DNA from: Pseudofabraea citricarpa
Taxonomy: Eukaryota; Ascomycota; Leotiomycetes; Helotiales; Dermateaceae
NCBI GenBank assembly: GCA_029641185.1
Contig: JAPWGK010000009.1
Location: 446,501 to 510,500 of the forward strand
DNA: 64,000 nt
Direction: 5' to 3'
The notes under the pieces are model-generated. The model was given only the letters and a program-made list of their open reading frames with translations, had not been told where the DNA came from and made no database searches. This document shows positions 1 through 11,770 of the stretch, piece by piece. A program made the position numbers and the translations under genes. Position 1 is the stretch's first letter. Every line of letters begins with the position of its first letter.

Positions 1-79
1 TATCCATGACGAATGCCGAAAGGAACATCTAGAATCCTCCTTCTCTTCCAGTTCAACTTTGGTGCTGAACTTTCAAATT

Positions 80-1210
80 CTAGCTTGCCAGCTTTGCCTG
101 TAACCACCTCAATTCCTCCTTCGCATCTTGACAGTCCTGCCACAAATCATCGCCAAACTCCAGGTCCAAAATCCCGGCCTCGGCCTCGACAGTACACATG
201 CGTTTCAGTTCACCAAGAATCGTCAGTCCGGGACCTGGTGCCGGCAACTCATCTTTCGGATGTCTGCTCAAAAACGTCTTGATGCCACCTTCGACAGCTG
301 GAGCACGTTCTCGAAACAATCTCTCGGTTTCCTTTGCAATATCCTCACGCCTACAACAGCGCGAGCACTCGCAGTCAAAGAAATACCTTTCTCTCAACTG
401 CGTCCGACGAGTCTCAGCATCGAGTTTCGTATCGATATACGAGATGAGGATTTGCTCATCCCTCTCGATATTCCTGAGCGCCGTGAGGGTAGCTACTCGG
501 CCAGAAAACCGCACCATGGCATTAGGACGACACGAGTGATTCGCGAGCGCAAGAGCATCATCAAAGCAATACCCCATGGTATCTGGATCGTCAAGCTGCA
601 GGATCTGGAACGAGTTGTTCTCCATCCTGCAGAAGATTTCCTGCGCCACGGCAGCCCTGGCACGGTCGAAGCCCGAATAATGCATCGCCGCTTCGACTTG
701 TAGCGCGATATCCTTCCAGGCTTGGGTCTTTCGCTGCAGCTGGATGCCGTGCGAGGATAGTTCCATGATGGTATCTAGCCGTGCATTTGAGGGCGCCCGC
801 TGCGCGAGCAGCAGGATCTGCAGCAGCGCATGTGTCGTCGTGGGCAAGATGTTCGGCGCGATTTTCTTGAGGATCTTGCATTCGAGTTTATGGATTGCGC
901 TCCATGACTGTACCTGGCAATCTTTGGAGCAGTATCGTACTACCATGCAGCCCTTGCAGCGCTCGAGAGTCCCGCCGCTGCTGGGGCTTGGCGCGCGTTG
1001 TTCTCTCTTGAAGCAGTGGTAACATACTGTGGAAAGGTGATCGTTGGTGGGTAGAGCTATGAATGGCTCGTTTACTGTTAGGATGAGGTCTCCTTTGGAT
1101 ATGTTGTGTGTTGCGAGAAGGCCCCGGCCAATGTCTTTGCTAATGAGCTCGGTTTTCACTTTGGAACTCGTGAGAGCACCAGAGGTGATCTGTCTTTGAC
1201 TGCTATTCAT
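80..1210 (-). CDS. SET and MYND domain protein (SMYD-like lysine methyltransferase)
   Basis: Single-exon gene of 376 residues. A MYND zinc finger lies at residues 63-111, with C63, C66, C85, C88, C94, C98, H107 and C111 in the usual spacing. It is inserted in a split SET domain whose signatures are NHSCRPN (224-230), the SYID motif (257-260) and a post-SET-like cysteine cluster (C280, C282, C285). This order is that of SMYD proteins, which transfer methyl groups from S-adenosylmethionine to lysines on histones or other proteins; the substrate here is unknown. I chose the ATG at 1210: the frame stays open upstream to 1351, but that part is AT-rich and low in protein character. The 3' neighbour lies outside the window. 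A CACGTG box sits near 1338. The family call is firm; specificity is not inferable. Confidence 0.85.
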   Translation of the reverse strand: MNSSQRQITSGALTSSKVKTELISKDIGRGLLATHNISKGDLILTVNEPFIALPTNDHLSTVCYHCFKREQRAPSPSSGGTLERCKGCMVVRYCSKDCQVQSWSAIHKLECKILKKIAPNILPTTTHALLQILLLAQRAPSNARLDTIMELSSHGIQLQRKTQAWKDIALQVEAAMHYSGFDRARAAVAQEIFCRMENNSFQILQLDDPDTMGYCFDDALALANHSCRPNAMVRFSGRVATLTALRNIERDEQILISYIDTKLDAETRRTQLRERYFFDCECSRCCRREDIAKETERLFRERAPAVEGGIKTFLSRHPKDELPAPGPGLTILGELKRMCTVEAEAGILDLEFGDDLWQDCQDAKEELRWLQAKLAS

Positions 1211-1563
1211 GCTGGTGTTGCTATTGATATCAAACCAAGAGGTCTTAATCAGGTCATTCCGTTGTAAAATATGACCTCTTAATTTATAAACAAGTTTTGT
1301 TGTCCTGTTAGGACTTCTTTGAGGTTTTGTTTTCCATGTCACGTGAAACAAGAGGAAGAAAAAGTGTGCTGCTCAAAGATCGAGCAGATTGAGTAGAAGT
1401 ACCAGAAGAATTAAGTTTATTCGGCTCTCGATGCTAAGCTAAATCTAGTTTTTGGTGAACGAGTTTGCATTGTGCAATTGTTTAATCAAACATGCGAGTC
1501 GAGTAGCCAAGCAAGGTATCATAATCCAGACATTAAAACAACATGAATAGTAGGTTGATCAGA
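1211..1563. other. intergenic, upstream of the SET/MYND gene
   Basis: Tail-to-head spacer between two minus-strand genes. The half next to 1210 is AT-rich and probably 5' leader and promoter of the SET/MYND gene; a CACGTG box lies near 1338. No other gene or repeat seen. Confidence 0.5.
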
Positions 1564-3206
1564 TCAAACAAATCTCAACGTCTCTTTAGCCAAAGCTTCT
1601 CTTGCCTCTAACCTTCTTCGCTTATTTTCCTCCTCGGGATTTTCTTTCTCGATCGATGGCAGAACGGCCCTACGTCCAATACCAGCAGAGGGGTGGAAAG
1701 CTTTTTGGGTAGAGCTTGATATGTCTTCTTCGTCGTTGTCGAGATCGATGATTTCAGGTCCTTGCATGGTGCGCCGAGACTTCTTTTCTGGATGTGAGGG
1801 CTCAATATTGGGCTTCCTCCTCCTTAGCGACCGTCCATCCAGTTTGCCTGATTCTCCATCTACATCTCTTTGGCGAGAGGACATAATAGCTGGAGGTGCT
1901 TTACGAGGTCGGCCCACCGATCTTCGATTTTGAGGCTCCACCGGCTGGTCGAGTATAGGTGAAGACTCATGCATTTGTTGTACTGGCGAATACTTGGTCT
2001 GATCAATACTAGAAGGATTTGTTGGCGGGTTTGAACCTCCTCTCTTGGTTTTTAGGGATTTGGAATAAGTTGGTTCAGTAACTCCATTCTCAAGCTCACT
2101 GACCTTGCGCTTCCCCAAGACTCGACCAATGAGCTGGGCCGCCATATCCCTCTCGCCTTGTTCGAAAATATCCTCAGCTAAATCAATCGCTGCTTTCTTT
2201 CGTGAGCTATACCCTGCAAGTTTAGCTGTAACAACTTCATCCGTATCCACCTGCATATCGTCGGGTCTCTGTGCAGCTTGACGCGTTGTCGTCTCTACAT
2301 ACTTTAATCGGGTTTTCATGGAGTTGAGTTCCATCTTCAAGCTTCCCACTTCAGTTACGGTCTGATCCATTTTCTGTGTGTGCTCCCTGGACAACTCGAA
2401 TGGCTCTGATTGAACCCTGTTGCTGATTTGATCGACTCGTTCCAGCTTTTGCCGAATCTCTTTGAGTTCTTGCTGAAGGTTTATAATATCGCGGTTGTCA
2501 GAAACTGGAGGTTGACGATTGATGTCTAATTCTTTCCGCACATCTGTCATAAAATCCTTAAAAACTTGCATATCTCTCTCAATGCGCCCCACTGCCCCAT
2601 CAATGCGATCGATATCTCTCCGTTGGGTGCTTATAACGTCCTCTGCCCACTCAGCAAATTTTGTAAATTCTCGTCGTTCAATCTCGTTGACGCGGTCGTT
2701 CACTGTTTGCTTAACCTGCGACACGTTTTCCTCCGTCGCCGCTTGTGGACCAGAGATTCGTCGCGAGGATTTTGACGCGCTGGAATCAATAAGGGAATAT
2801 GTTTTTAAAACAGCTGGAGCTGTTCTTAAGCCAGTTTTATCTGACAGGACAGTCATTGCCTTTAGTCGTAGGATCAATTGATCTCTGTAAAGTCAATTAG
2901 CAAAAGAATTCATCATGGATACAGCACATACCTCTTCAATATATTGCCTTTCGGCGCGCTTTCGCAGCGCATACCGACCACAGTCTTGCATTTCTTGCAT
3001 GCCAAATCTTGCAGGAAGCTCTTCTCAATTCTAGTTCCTGGTTCGGCAGCGCGGAACTCTCCAATGGCTTCCAGTCCCAGAGTTCCGAGTACCAAATATG
3101 ATGTACCAACTGGGCTGAAGTATGTCTTGCCTATACCGTTCCAAGAATTGTTGAAACGTCCTAACTGTTCCTCGCATTTGAGGCAGTAACAGGTAACGGT
3201 ATCCAT
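1564..3206 (-). CDS. Mis18/Yippee-domain protein with coiled coil and AT-hook
   Basis: Two exons, 3206-2932 and 2884-1564, with a 47-bp intron (2885-2931; GTATGT donor, CTAAT-like branch, TTACAG acceptor); 531 residues. Residues 1-100 form a Yippee/Mis18 fold with paired CxxC zinc ligands (C8/C11 and C70/C73), followed across the splice by a hydrophobic stretch typical of Mis18. Mis18 proteins act at centromeres, priming deposition of the CENP-A histone. Residues of about 110-310 are heptad-rich and charged, consistent with oligomerising coiled coil. The tail is basic and carries a textbook AT-hook (VGRPRK, near residue 415). Fission-yeast and human Mis18 are only about 190-235 residues, so the tail is unusual. 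The gene is divergent from the AT-hook/BRCT gene. A general Yippee-like role is the alternative. Confidence 0.75.
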
Positions 3207-4038
3207 CTCGATTCAGTCGTGGGGTTGGTGTTGAAGGCTGGAGGCGCAGAAATTGGAGACGAATGTCGCGATACTGAACTACTGCCAGAGCTTAGCAATA
3301 TGATGCCCGATATAAGTTGCCTGGCCAGCTTCTCAACTATGGTGGAGCAGATTCTGGGAGTTAGCGTGGTCGCGTGGTTTGGATGGTAAACAAGTACGGA
3401 AGTACAAAGTAGATCGCGTCCCAGGATGTGCCCTTCTAGCGTGATGCGGTGGGTATTTCGCCTGAGGCCACGATAACCTAATCAGGCTTTAGTAGGCCTG
3501 GTGGGCAGGTCTCTTCTTAACATTCACTACTATACTGCCATCAATTATCTGCCATCGGTCATTAAAGCGAGAAAGTCGAATTTCTCTCCGGCCTTGACCG
3601 TTGGTTAGGAATTTAAGTCCATTTATTTTAATATGATTGATCTCCAGTCAGCGACAGAAGCCTAAAGAGATACCAAGGTGGTCTCTGCTAGTAATCTAGC
3701 TGATCATAATGACTTTATTCAGTACACTCATCAAGCCTAGCCCAGCATGTTACCAATACCTCTGTGAAATAGCAACAACCTTTACCCTAATTCAAGTCAG
3801 AAGCTAAAATGACCCTTGGAATGCTGTTCACGCCAGAATACTTCGTAAGAAAAGGTGTTGCTGTAGCAACAATCACGTGTTTACTAAGCCCGTTCCAGCG
3901 CGATTGACGAAGCATGTTTACAAGCAACTTTGGAGGTATCAGTCTCCATCAATCATTAATATTTACGACAACAACGAAAACCCTCATCTATCAATGCCCT
4001 AATCATTTGGACGCGCTCATCCCCAACTCACCGACATC
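3207..4038. promoter_or_regulatory. shared divergent promoter, Mis18-like and BRCT genes
   Basis: 832 bp between two divergent ATGs. It contains a CACGTG box (3874-3879) and an ACGCG core (4011-4015), the latter resembling the MluI cell-cycle box, just before the BRCT start. No GATAAG sites and no ORF of note. Cell-cycle co-regulation of the two genes is inference. Confidence 0.4.
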
Positions 4039-7000
4039 ATGAGCGACCCATCACCACCAGTTCGCGTCACACGCGCTCGAGCCGCCGCCAAAGCCGACCC
4101 AAAGCTTAGTATCGCGACTGCAGCTTCCAAAGCAAAAGTTACTAGAGCAACTGCCACAACTGCATCTGCTGCAGCCAAAAGGAGAACCAGAAACGATGAC
4201 CACCAAGATGAAGAACAAGACGAATTGGCCGAAACCATGAAAGAAATAATCGAACCAGAGGCACCGAAGACGCGCGGTCGCCAAAAGAAAGCCATCGTCC
4301 CCGAACCTGCAGCAAAAGAAGCTCCAATTGCGCCGAAAGCAAGAGGTCGCCCCAAGAAGGAGACGGCTGACGCCCCAGAACCAACAAGAACTACTCGCGG
4401 ACGGGCGAAAAAGGTTCCTGAAGACGAGACAGCCGAAGATGAGATTGCTGTTGCAGAGCCTGTTAAACGTGCCACGCGTGGTCGAGCAGCAACAGTTACA
4501 AAGCCAGCTGCCCCAAAAAAGACCGTCAAGTTTCAAGAGTCTGGAAAGGAGAATATTGCTCCTACTTCAAAGGCGAAGCCTACATCAGAGGTTGCAACTG
4601 GACTGAAAGCTAAACCCGTACGCAAACCCGCATCTGCAACTACAACTACACGTGCTACTCGAGGTCGAGCCAAGGTTGTCGAGGAGCCAAAATCCTCACC
4701 CTTGAGCCCAAAGAAGGTCACACAAGTCGCAACAGCGAAGGACAAAGACAACTCTGACGATGAATTGGCTACAACGGAGAAGACTCCCATGCCTCTAATG
4801 AAGAGCCCTATGAAACCACCTGGAAGCTTGTTCAACGCAGCGAAGAAGATCGATTTCACAAACACAACCACACTAAGTGTACACAAGGTCTCTGTGTCCC
4901 AAGACTTGAGTGCGTCAATAATGGCAAGTCCAGCTCGTCGTCCCCCACAATCACCGTTCAAGGATGCCATGAAAGCTTCGCCTCAAAAACTAGTACTTGG
5001 GGATTCGATGATGATGCGATCACCATTCAAGCCATCTTTTCCAGCACCACAGTCTGTAGCTAAGAATCCAGATCCCAAGGCATCATTGCTTCAATCACCA
5101 GCTAGACGACCACAGTCACCAATGAAGGTTTCCGAATCAGGCTCGCCAAACAAGTTGAGCAATAGTTCCTCGTCAGGCCAGACTCCCAAGGCCAGTACAT
5201 TCAAGATATCTAGATTTGGTACCCCCAAAACTGTTTCAAGAACTCCTCGTAATGCACCTTTCAGCTCTATCAAGACACTTCCGTCGCCCGTTCCAGAAAC
5301 GTCAGTAACTCCTAGTCTGAAGTTCTCTGGCCGTCTTTCATCTATCATGCCGCGTGAGGCCGACCCATCGTTTGAGTCTGCGACAGTTATCGACGAAGAA
5401 ACAGATGTTGAAGGGGCTCAGGCCCAGGAGATACCAATGCACGAGGCGATGGCCCTTGATGATGAAGACACCATCACTGTTGAAGTTCCAGAGACCAATG
5501 TACAGTCACCTCAGATCACTTGCAAGGATGAGATCGAACAAAACCCGGCATTCTGTTTACGCGAACAAGACGAAAGTCCTTTCGACTCTGATTCGGAAGA
5601 TGAACTCGCATCTGAGTCTCCTAGATATTCCCCTGTACAACTGACAGAATTCAATGTCTCTGCTCACGATTTTGCATCATCGCCAGCGTCTCCAACTCCT
5701 TTCAATGCTGGCAACAAGACACCAAAGAATAGCTTCTCAAGCAAGCGAGCTGCTCGCCGTAGCGAGATTGGATTTACTCCTTTAGCGAGACAGCTTAGCA
5801 CTTGGATGGCATCGAGTCCTGAGTCTGATCATAGCAGTAACGGATCTGAGCAAGAACATCCCTCACCTCTGAGATCGAACCCACTGAATTTTGCAGCACC
5901 ATCCATTGTACAAGAATCACCTGCTAAGAGTACCTTTTTCGAAGATGAGATGTTAGTTCGCGATGACATCGTTTCTGATGATACGCCGATTATTCTCGAA
6001 CAAGATCCAAATTTCAGCCCAGTTGAGCTCATTGAAGAGGATCTCGAGTTAGCTGCTGAAGCTGATGAGATGTCAGTCCTTGAGCCTAATGAGATCGCAC
6101 ATAACGATGAGGAAGAAGTCCTTGGTCTTACCGAGGAGCCTACTACGGATGATCAAGTGGATGAACTCGTCAAGGAATTCATACAAACACCGACTGATGA
6201 GCAAACGCACGGATACTTTGAGGCTTCTGTTGACGTCGTTGATGCTATTGATGAGGATGTCGGGCCAGCACCATCGGAAGCAAGCCAAGAGTATGGTGAT
6301 GAGAATGCCATTCCTATTGACCCTACTCTTCTTGCTCTTCCAAGATCTCAGCCAGCTTTTGCAACACCAAAGCGAGTATTGACTGAAAGAGTCTGCCATA
6401 CTGTCTCGAAGGTGCCTCTCAAGCCTGCTGCTGAGGAGTCACCTATGAAAGGACCTTCAAAGAAGCGAAGTGCAAGCATCTCGCGACTCCCTGTGTCAAG
6501 ACCATCAAGCAACCTTTCCAGAAGTAACACCGTTATCTCTTACTCACCATCAAAAAGCACTGCTCGTCAATCGCAACACATCGAAGATGAAGATGTACAG
6601 ATGGCGGATGCTCCCGTTACACCATCCAGGCCTGCAGCAGTCGACTGGTCGACAGTTGGTACGCCCGCAAGAACACCCCGCCGTGATCTAAATGCTACTC
6701 TTCTAAAGGGTGCCGTTGTGTTTGTTGATGTCCATACCAGTGAAGGTGCCGATGCCAGCGTTTTGTTCACCGAACTACTCACTGAAATGGGTGCTCGTTG
6801 TGTCAAGACTTGGAACTGGACACCGACTGCTGAAGATGGAAGCAAAATTGGAATCACACATGTAGTCTTTAAAGATGGTGGGAGACGCACATTGGAGAAG
6901 GCCAGGGCCACAGGTGGTGTCGTTGCCTGTGTTGGTGTTGGATGGGTCTTAGAGTAAGTTGTTCTAGTCTACGCCATCATTTGACAAGTACTAATATCGA

Positions 7001-7617
7001 ACAGTTGCGAGCGCGAAAACCAATGGCTTGACGAGGCTTCTTATGCAGTTGATACTGCCGAAGTGCCACGTGGTGGTCACCGCAGACGCAAGAGCATGGA
7101 ACCACGTGCACTTGCTAATCTCAATGGAGTATTGATGACTCCATCTGCAAAGACCCCAGGTCGTAACTCACCGACCAAGGAGTCATTCGGAATTCTTGAG
7201 ACACCAGGTACTTCTAAGCCGGTTCGACGAAGAGAAAGCGTACAATGGGTACGCTCACCTGCTTCTTCAAACTCTAACGAGGATCACCTCGATGACCAGA
7301 CAATGGCATTGTCACCAATTCCTGCTACCCCCGGTCCAGATACCATCTCTGCATATGGTGAAGCATATCTCGACCAACTCAATGCAGGCGAACAGACACC
7401 AGGCGGAGCGGAAACACCATATTTCTTGCACAAGGATAAATTGGTTCAGATGACGGCACCACCCAAGCAAAGATATGACGTTGATGGGAACGGTGTGTTA
7501 AGCGAGAAGAAGGACGAGAGTGTCATGATGAGATTGATGGCTGCTCGAAGAAAGAGCTTACAATGGGCACCCAAGATTGGAAGTCCACTCGCTAAGAGTA
7601 GTGACTGGGGATTCTGA
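4039..7617 (+). CDS. AT-hook and BRCT-domain chromatin protein
   Basis: Two exons, 4039-6953 and 7005-7617, with a 51-bp intron whose TACTAAT branch point is clear; 1175 residues. The N-terminal 215 residues hold about five AT-hook-like repeats (RGR cores near residues 80, 103, 121, 148 and 210, the second a good RGRPKK), so minor-groove DNA binding is likely. A KEN tripeptide at 170-172 resembles an APC/C degron. Residues of about 230-880 are disordered, Ser/Pro/acid-rich, with many SP and TP sites. A single BRCT domain lies at about 890-990, with the conserved Trp in VGVGWVLD; the intron cuts just after this Trp. The tail has three RR-x-S motifs, two of them in similar settings. Features fit a cell-cycle-phosphorylated DNA-damage or chromosome protein. 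No named orthologue is recognised. Confidence 0.85.
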
Positions 7618-7938
7618 GTTGCCAGTAGTATAGACTTTACGAAATTCATGTGGAGTGATTGTGTTTGGATTTACGGTTTGGTTTGGGTATGGATATGTAT
7701 ATGGGTATGGGGTTTTGTTGGAGTTATCATACATTCCTGGGTTTATCACTTATTGAACATTGAGCAATCGTTTTCTATGGTTTTTCGATCGCTTGACTTC
7801 TTTAACTCGCTTAATCTCTACCAGCAGGTAACCACATTGTGATTCGTGAGAAGAGCAGGACCAAGGATATTTAAGCGGTATTAAGTGAATCAGGTAAATA
7901 GTAGCTGAGTATTAAAAGCCCCTTAGCTACTCACTCGT
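7618..7938. other. convergent intergenic region
   Basis: 3' ends of the BRCT gene and the amidase gene face each other. Holds a TATGGGTATG-like GT-rich stretch near 7690, probably 3' UTR. Nothing else seen. Confidence 0.5.
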
Positions 7939-9873
7939 TCAGACATACTTGGCAAATGGGCATCCCGTCTCTTGCATAATCACCTCACAAGCCTTCACAA
8001 CCTTCTCGTCCTCATACCTCCTGCCCACAATCTGCAGACTGACAGGTGCATCCTTATATCCCTCGCAACCAAACTGTTCCCACAACGCCCAATTATACTC
8101 ATCCTTTTGATTCCTCGGCACATATTTCTCTGCCGCATCCTCTTTCTTCTCCGCACCCTCTGCATCGACTTGATCGACAGGAAACACCAAGGCCGGATAA
8201 TCCAGCAGGTTCCACTGCGACGTGTACCCCCAATACTTCGCCGTCTCGATCTTCGGCGCCACGCCCGGCCCCACGGGACACAGCACCACGTCGACGTCGC
8301 CGTACTGCTCAGTCCAGTACTTCGCATACTCCGTCCGGTACGCGTCCCGCTGCACGGTCGATGTCCAGAGCGACGAGATGGTGTGCTCTTGCACGTGCTT
8401 GTTAGCTGTCGGTGACAGGATGTGTGTTGTTAGTGGCAGCCAGGGTTCCCCGGAGGCGTCTATGGCACTGGATTCTTGGGCGCCGCCGTCGCAGAAGTAG
8501 AGGTTTGCCTATTTGTGCGAGGGTGAGTCAGTGAGGTAGACTGGGAGTTTGAGGGAACCAGAAGAGCCTTACGATGATATCCCATGCTAGCTCATGCTTG
8601 TACGGCTTCCAATCTACCACGTCGACATTCCCGCCCGCTTTAAGTGCACTTGCGAGCTTCTCCATCGCTCGCGTAATGGGCGGGTGTGGTTTCACCACGC
8701 CGTCATCCCACAGCACAGCGACCTTCAACTTCTTCCCTTTGAATGCTTCTCCCTCTTCCTTCCATGGGAACGGCAACAAGGCGGGTTCTGTCAGCCACGG
8801 CTGCGCCGCAATAATCGTCTTCATGAATAACTTGCACCCGGCCAGACTCGTGCTCAGCGGCCCAATGGTAGGAATGATACCCTCGGCGCCAGCCATCGTC
8901 GCTGACCAGCCCCCAACGGGGAGTCGTAAAGTCGTGGGTTTGAATCCGTATAGGCCGTTGTTGGCTGCTGGTGACCGGATCGATCCACCGATGTCGGTCC
9001 CGATTCCCAGACAGGAGCCTCGGAATCCTATAAGGGCACCTTCGCCGCCGGAAGAACCGCCTGCGGTTAAGGTGGTGTTGTAGGGGTTGGTGGTTACCCT
9101 GGAGAGAGGTTAGTTGGTCTCTGTGATGAGAGGATGAAAGATGCAGTGACGGACCCGTAGAGGTTGTTGTTGGTTTCTAGGTGCATGAGACTTTGGGGCT
9201 GCGTCGTTCGGGCGAAGAATACACAGCCGGCTGACCAGAGGATCTGGAGGATGTGCGAGTCTTCTTCCGCTATCCTGCCCACCCAGGAAATGAAACCAGC
9301 TTAGAGAAGAGTTAGCTTGGTTCTCGTCACGTTATGAGATGTGAGAGTGTGAAGGTAGGGAGATATAGTCACCATTTATATCTAGCCCTTTCATGGACAG
9401 ATGCTCCTTCACACTGATAGGAATCCCATGAAGAGGACCCATGGGTTTCCCATGCGTCTTGAGATACTCATCGAGTTCTTTAGCTCTGGTGAGCGCTCGG
9501 TCGGGTAGTAATTCCGTGATACAATTGACCTATCCGTGGGTCAATACATGATATGCTCTGCCCTAAAAGAAAATCTCAGAATTTAACTCACCACTTTCTG
9601 GGCAAGACCGGCTCTTCTCAAGAATGCATTCGTTACTTCTACTGCACTGAGCTCTCCCTTGGCTAACTGAGCTGCTAGCACTTCCACCGTCGTCTCGGTG
9701 ATCTTGATCTCTTCCGCGGTGAGAACTTGCCTTGCTACGGGGATGGTATTGAGTGGGATCTCGGAGATGTCGGGCAGACTTGGGACGATGGCAGCAATGG
9801 TTGCATCGCGGTGGTCTTGCCTGTCTCTGGCTACTTCTTGCCATGTTGCACCCGAAGCTGTGGTTACCACCAT
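7939..9873 (-). CDS. amidase-signature enzyme (acetamidase / general amidase type)
   Basis: Five exons: 9873-9592, 9529-9373, 9299-9155, 9098-8573 and 8508-7939; introns are 56-73 bp; 559 residues. The amidase-signature Ser-cisSer-Lys triad is intact: K135 in the ISVKEH motif, S210 in AGGSSGGEG and S234 in GTDIGGSIR. The spacing of 75 and 24 residues equals that of mammalian fatty-acid amide hydrolase. Length and C-terminal region fit fungal acetamidases (amdS/gmdA type), cytosolic enzymes that release ammonia from amides for use as nitrogen source. The exact substrate is not predictable. A GATAAG site (10042-10047) followed by GATAAT lies about 170 bp upstream, in keeping with AreA-type nitrogen control. 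It is convergent with the BRCT gene. Confidence 0.9.
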
Positions 9874-11770
9874 TGTGTTTTTCTTTTCTGTTTCTGTTTC
9901 CTGGCACGTGGAATTGAGGAAGATCTTTCTTTCGAGGATGGGAAAGAGATTCTATGTTACAGAGAGAAGCTGTATAACTCATTTATCATCCATCAACCTT
10001 TTGAAGGTGGGGTTGAGAGATAGATGTCGCCGTGCAAGTGAGATAAGAGATAATGCACCGAATTCGGCAAGTCCTTGCGAGCCCGTTGCGTTGAGCTCTT
10101 GTACCTACGGGCCTCCGGGGCGGGTTTGGAATTATATAAATAAAGAGATTGAAGGTTGGAGATGTTTCTTACTCAGTTGACTGTCACTTGACAAGACTGA
10201 TGAGATTATGCTAGATTTACTCATGGTGTTATGCTGACCTATGTATGTTACACCACGCTCGTCATTTTGGATAGTGAGATGCTAATCGTGAAAGCATGAT
10301 CTTCCACTTGGTTGTGCTGCCCACCTTACATTGACAAGAAGCATGAGGAAATCTTACTCAGATGTTCAACTCAAGATGCAGCTAGCTTCATGGTTTCGAA
10401 AGAGACAGTCAAGCACTTGCTAATGTCACGAGATCCCACACGTGACCATCGCCCTCCTCGGTGGTCTCAACTCTCAACTCTCAACGGCGGCTGCACCCGT
10501 AGTAGTATTTCTGACCAACGCCTCTCAACGCCAACGCCAACGCCGTCGAAACTATTTGGGGACACCGAAGCCTCCTCCTGGCGGACACTGGGCGATTCAA
10601 GTAACAGATTGTCACCACTAGCAACACAAAGAAGACAGTTGACCCGAGCTCAGTGTGTGGGGCCTGTATCATTGGCTGCAGCGGGGATAAAGGGGGATTG
10701 ACCGCTAAGGGACTTCTGTACATGTACAGGCTACATCACTTGCCTAGGTTGGCTGCTAATTACCGTGAGCAATTAGGGGGAGACTGACCCTAACAAGCCG
10801 ACCTGCACTGCACTGCACTGCACCTGAACACATCATCCTCATTCAACTCGACAATCTCATCTCGAAGCAGAAAACCGCGCAGAGCAAATCACAGCCTGTC
10901 ATGCTTCCCCTTCCAGACACCGGATCTCAGCTCGACGTCAAGCCGCCACCTGATCTGGTCCAGATGGTGTGCTGATTGGCTTCCGGGCATCATGGCCAGC
11001 GTGGTGGCAAAGGCTCTTCTGTCAGGACCACCAACAACCCCTCCAGCCATCCAGCCAACCACCAACCACACGGCCTTTGTCCCTCACGACTGCACAAACA
11101 AAAAACGCGGGGTGTATCCTGGGGTTGCTGGGCGTGCCAGGGTCGCCTTCCCAATGTGTCGCTCTCCTCCGAGACTCCTCGGTATACGAGCTTCAGGCTT
11201 TCGAGCGCCGACTGACATCTGATCATTGCGTCGGAGAAATCATCCAAAGCAGAGGCTCAATCTGGACCTCATTTGCGCTGCAGAAGAGCCATCGCAGTGC
11301 TTCCAGTTCGACGCTTTGGTGGTGGTGGTCGCGAAGCTATCTGAAGGTTTGCCTTGCGACTCGGCTCGCTTCTTTGGGGTCAAGTGTCAAGTGGTACCAG
11401 AGATCCAACAACAAAGGAAACCCTTCTCTAGCTCTTTGTACCAGCAAATCCGTCATTCTTGTTTGCCTCTTGTTCAGCCTTTTGTCTCTCCCAAGAGAAT
11501 CACATGCCAAGGGTGCCCGGAGATGATACCCCAGTGGTACAAAGTGGGTATTCGTGCTCTCGAAAATCGATGAAAGCTCCCACCACTCTCTGCATCCTTC
11601 GCAAACCTAATATTCCCCAGATTTTTCGTCTCCATAGAAATACAATCCACATCTCCTCTTTCCACAACTCCCTCTCCGCATCCTCCGGACCTGGGGTTTT
11701 CTGGATTACTTCTCTCCTGCGCCTGTCACCATCACCACGGCTCTCAATAGTCTAATATAATACCGACAAG
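9874..11770. other. divergent intergenic region, amidase and DUF3712 genes
   Basis: About 1.9 kb. Holds the amidase promoter (GATAAG at 10042) and, toward 11770, a pyrimidine-rich leader for the next gene. Several overlapping ORFs at 10.3-11.6 kb occupy competing frames, show no domain, and were not called. A short CTGCA run (CACTGCACTGCACTGCAC) lies near 10805. Confidence 0.5.
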
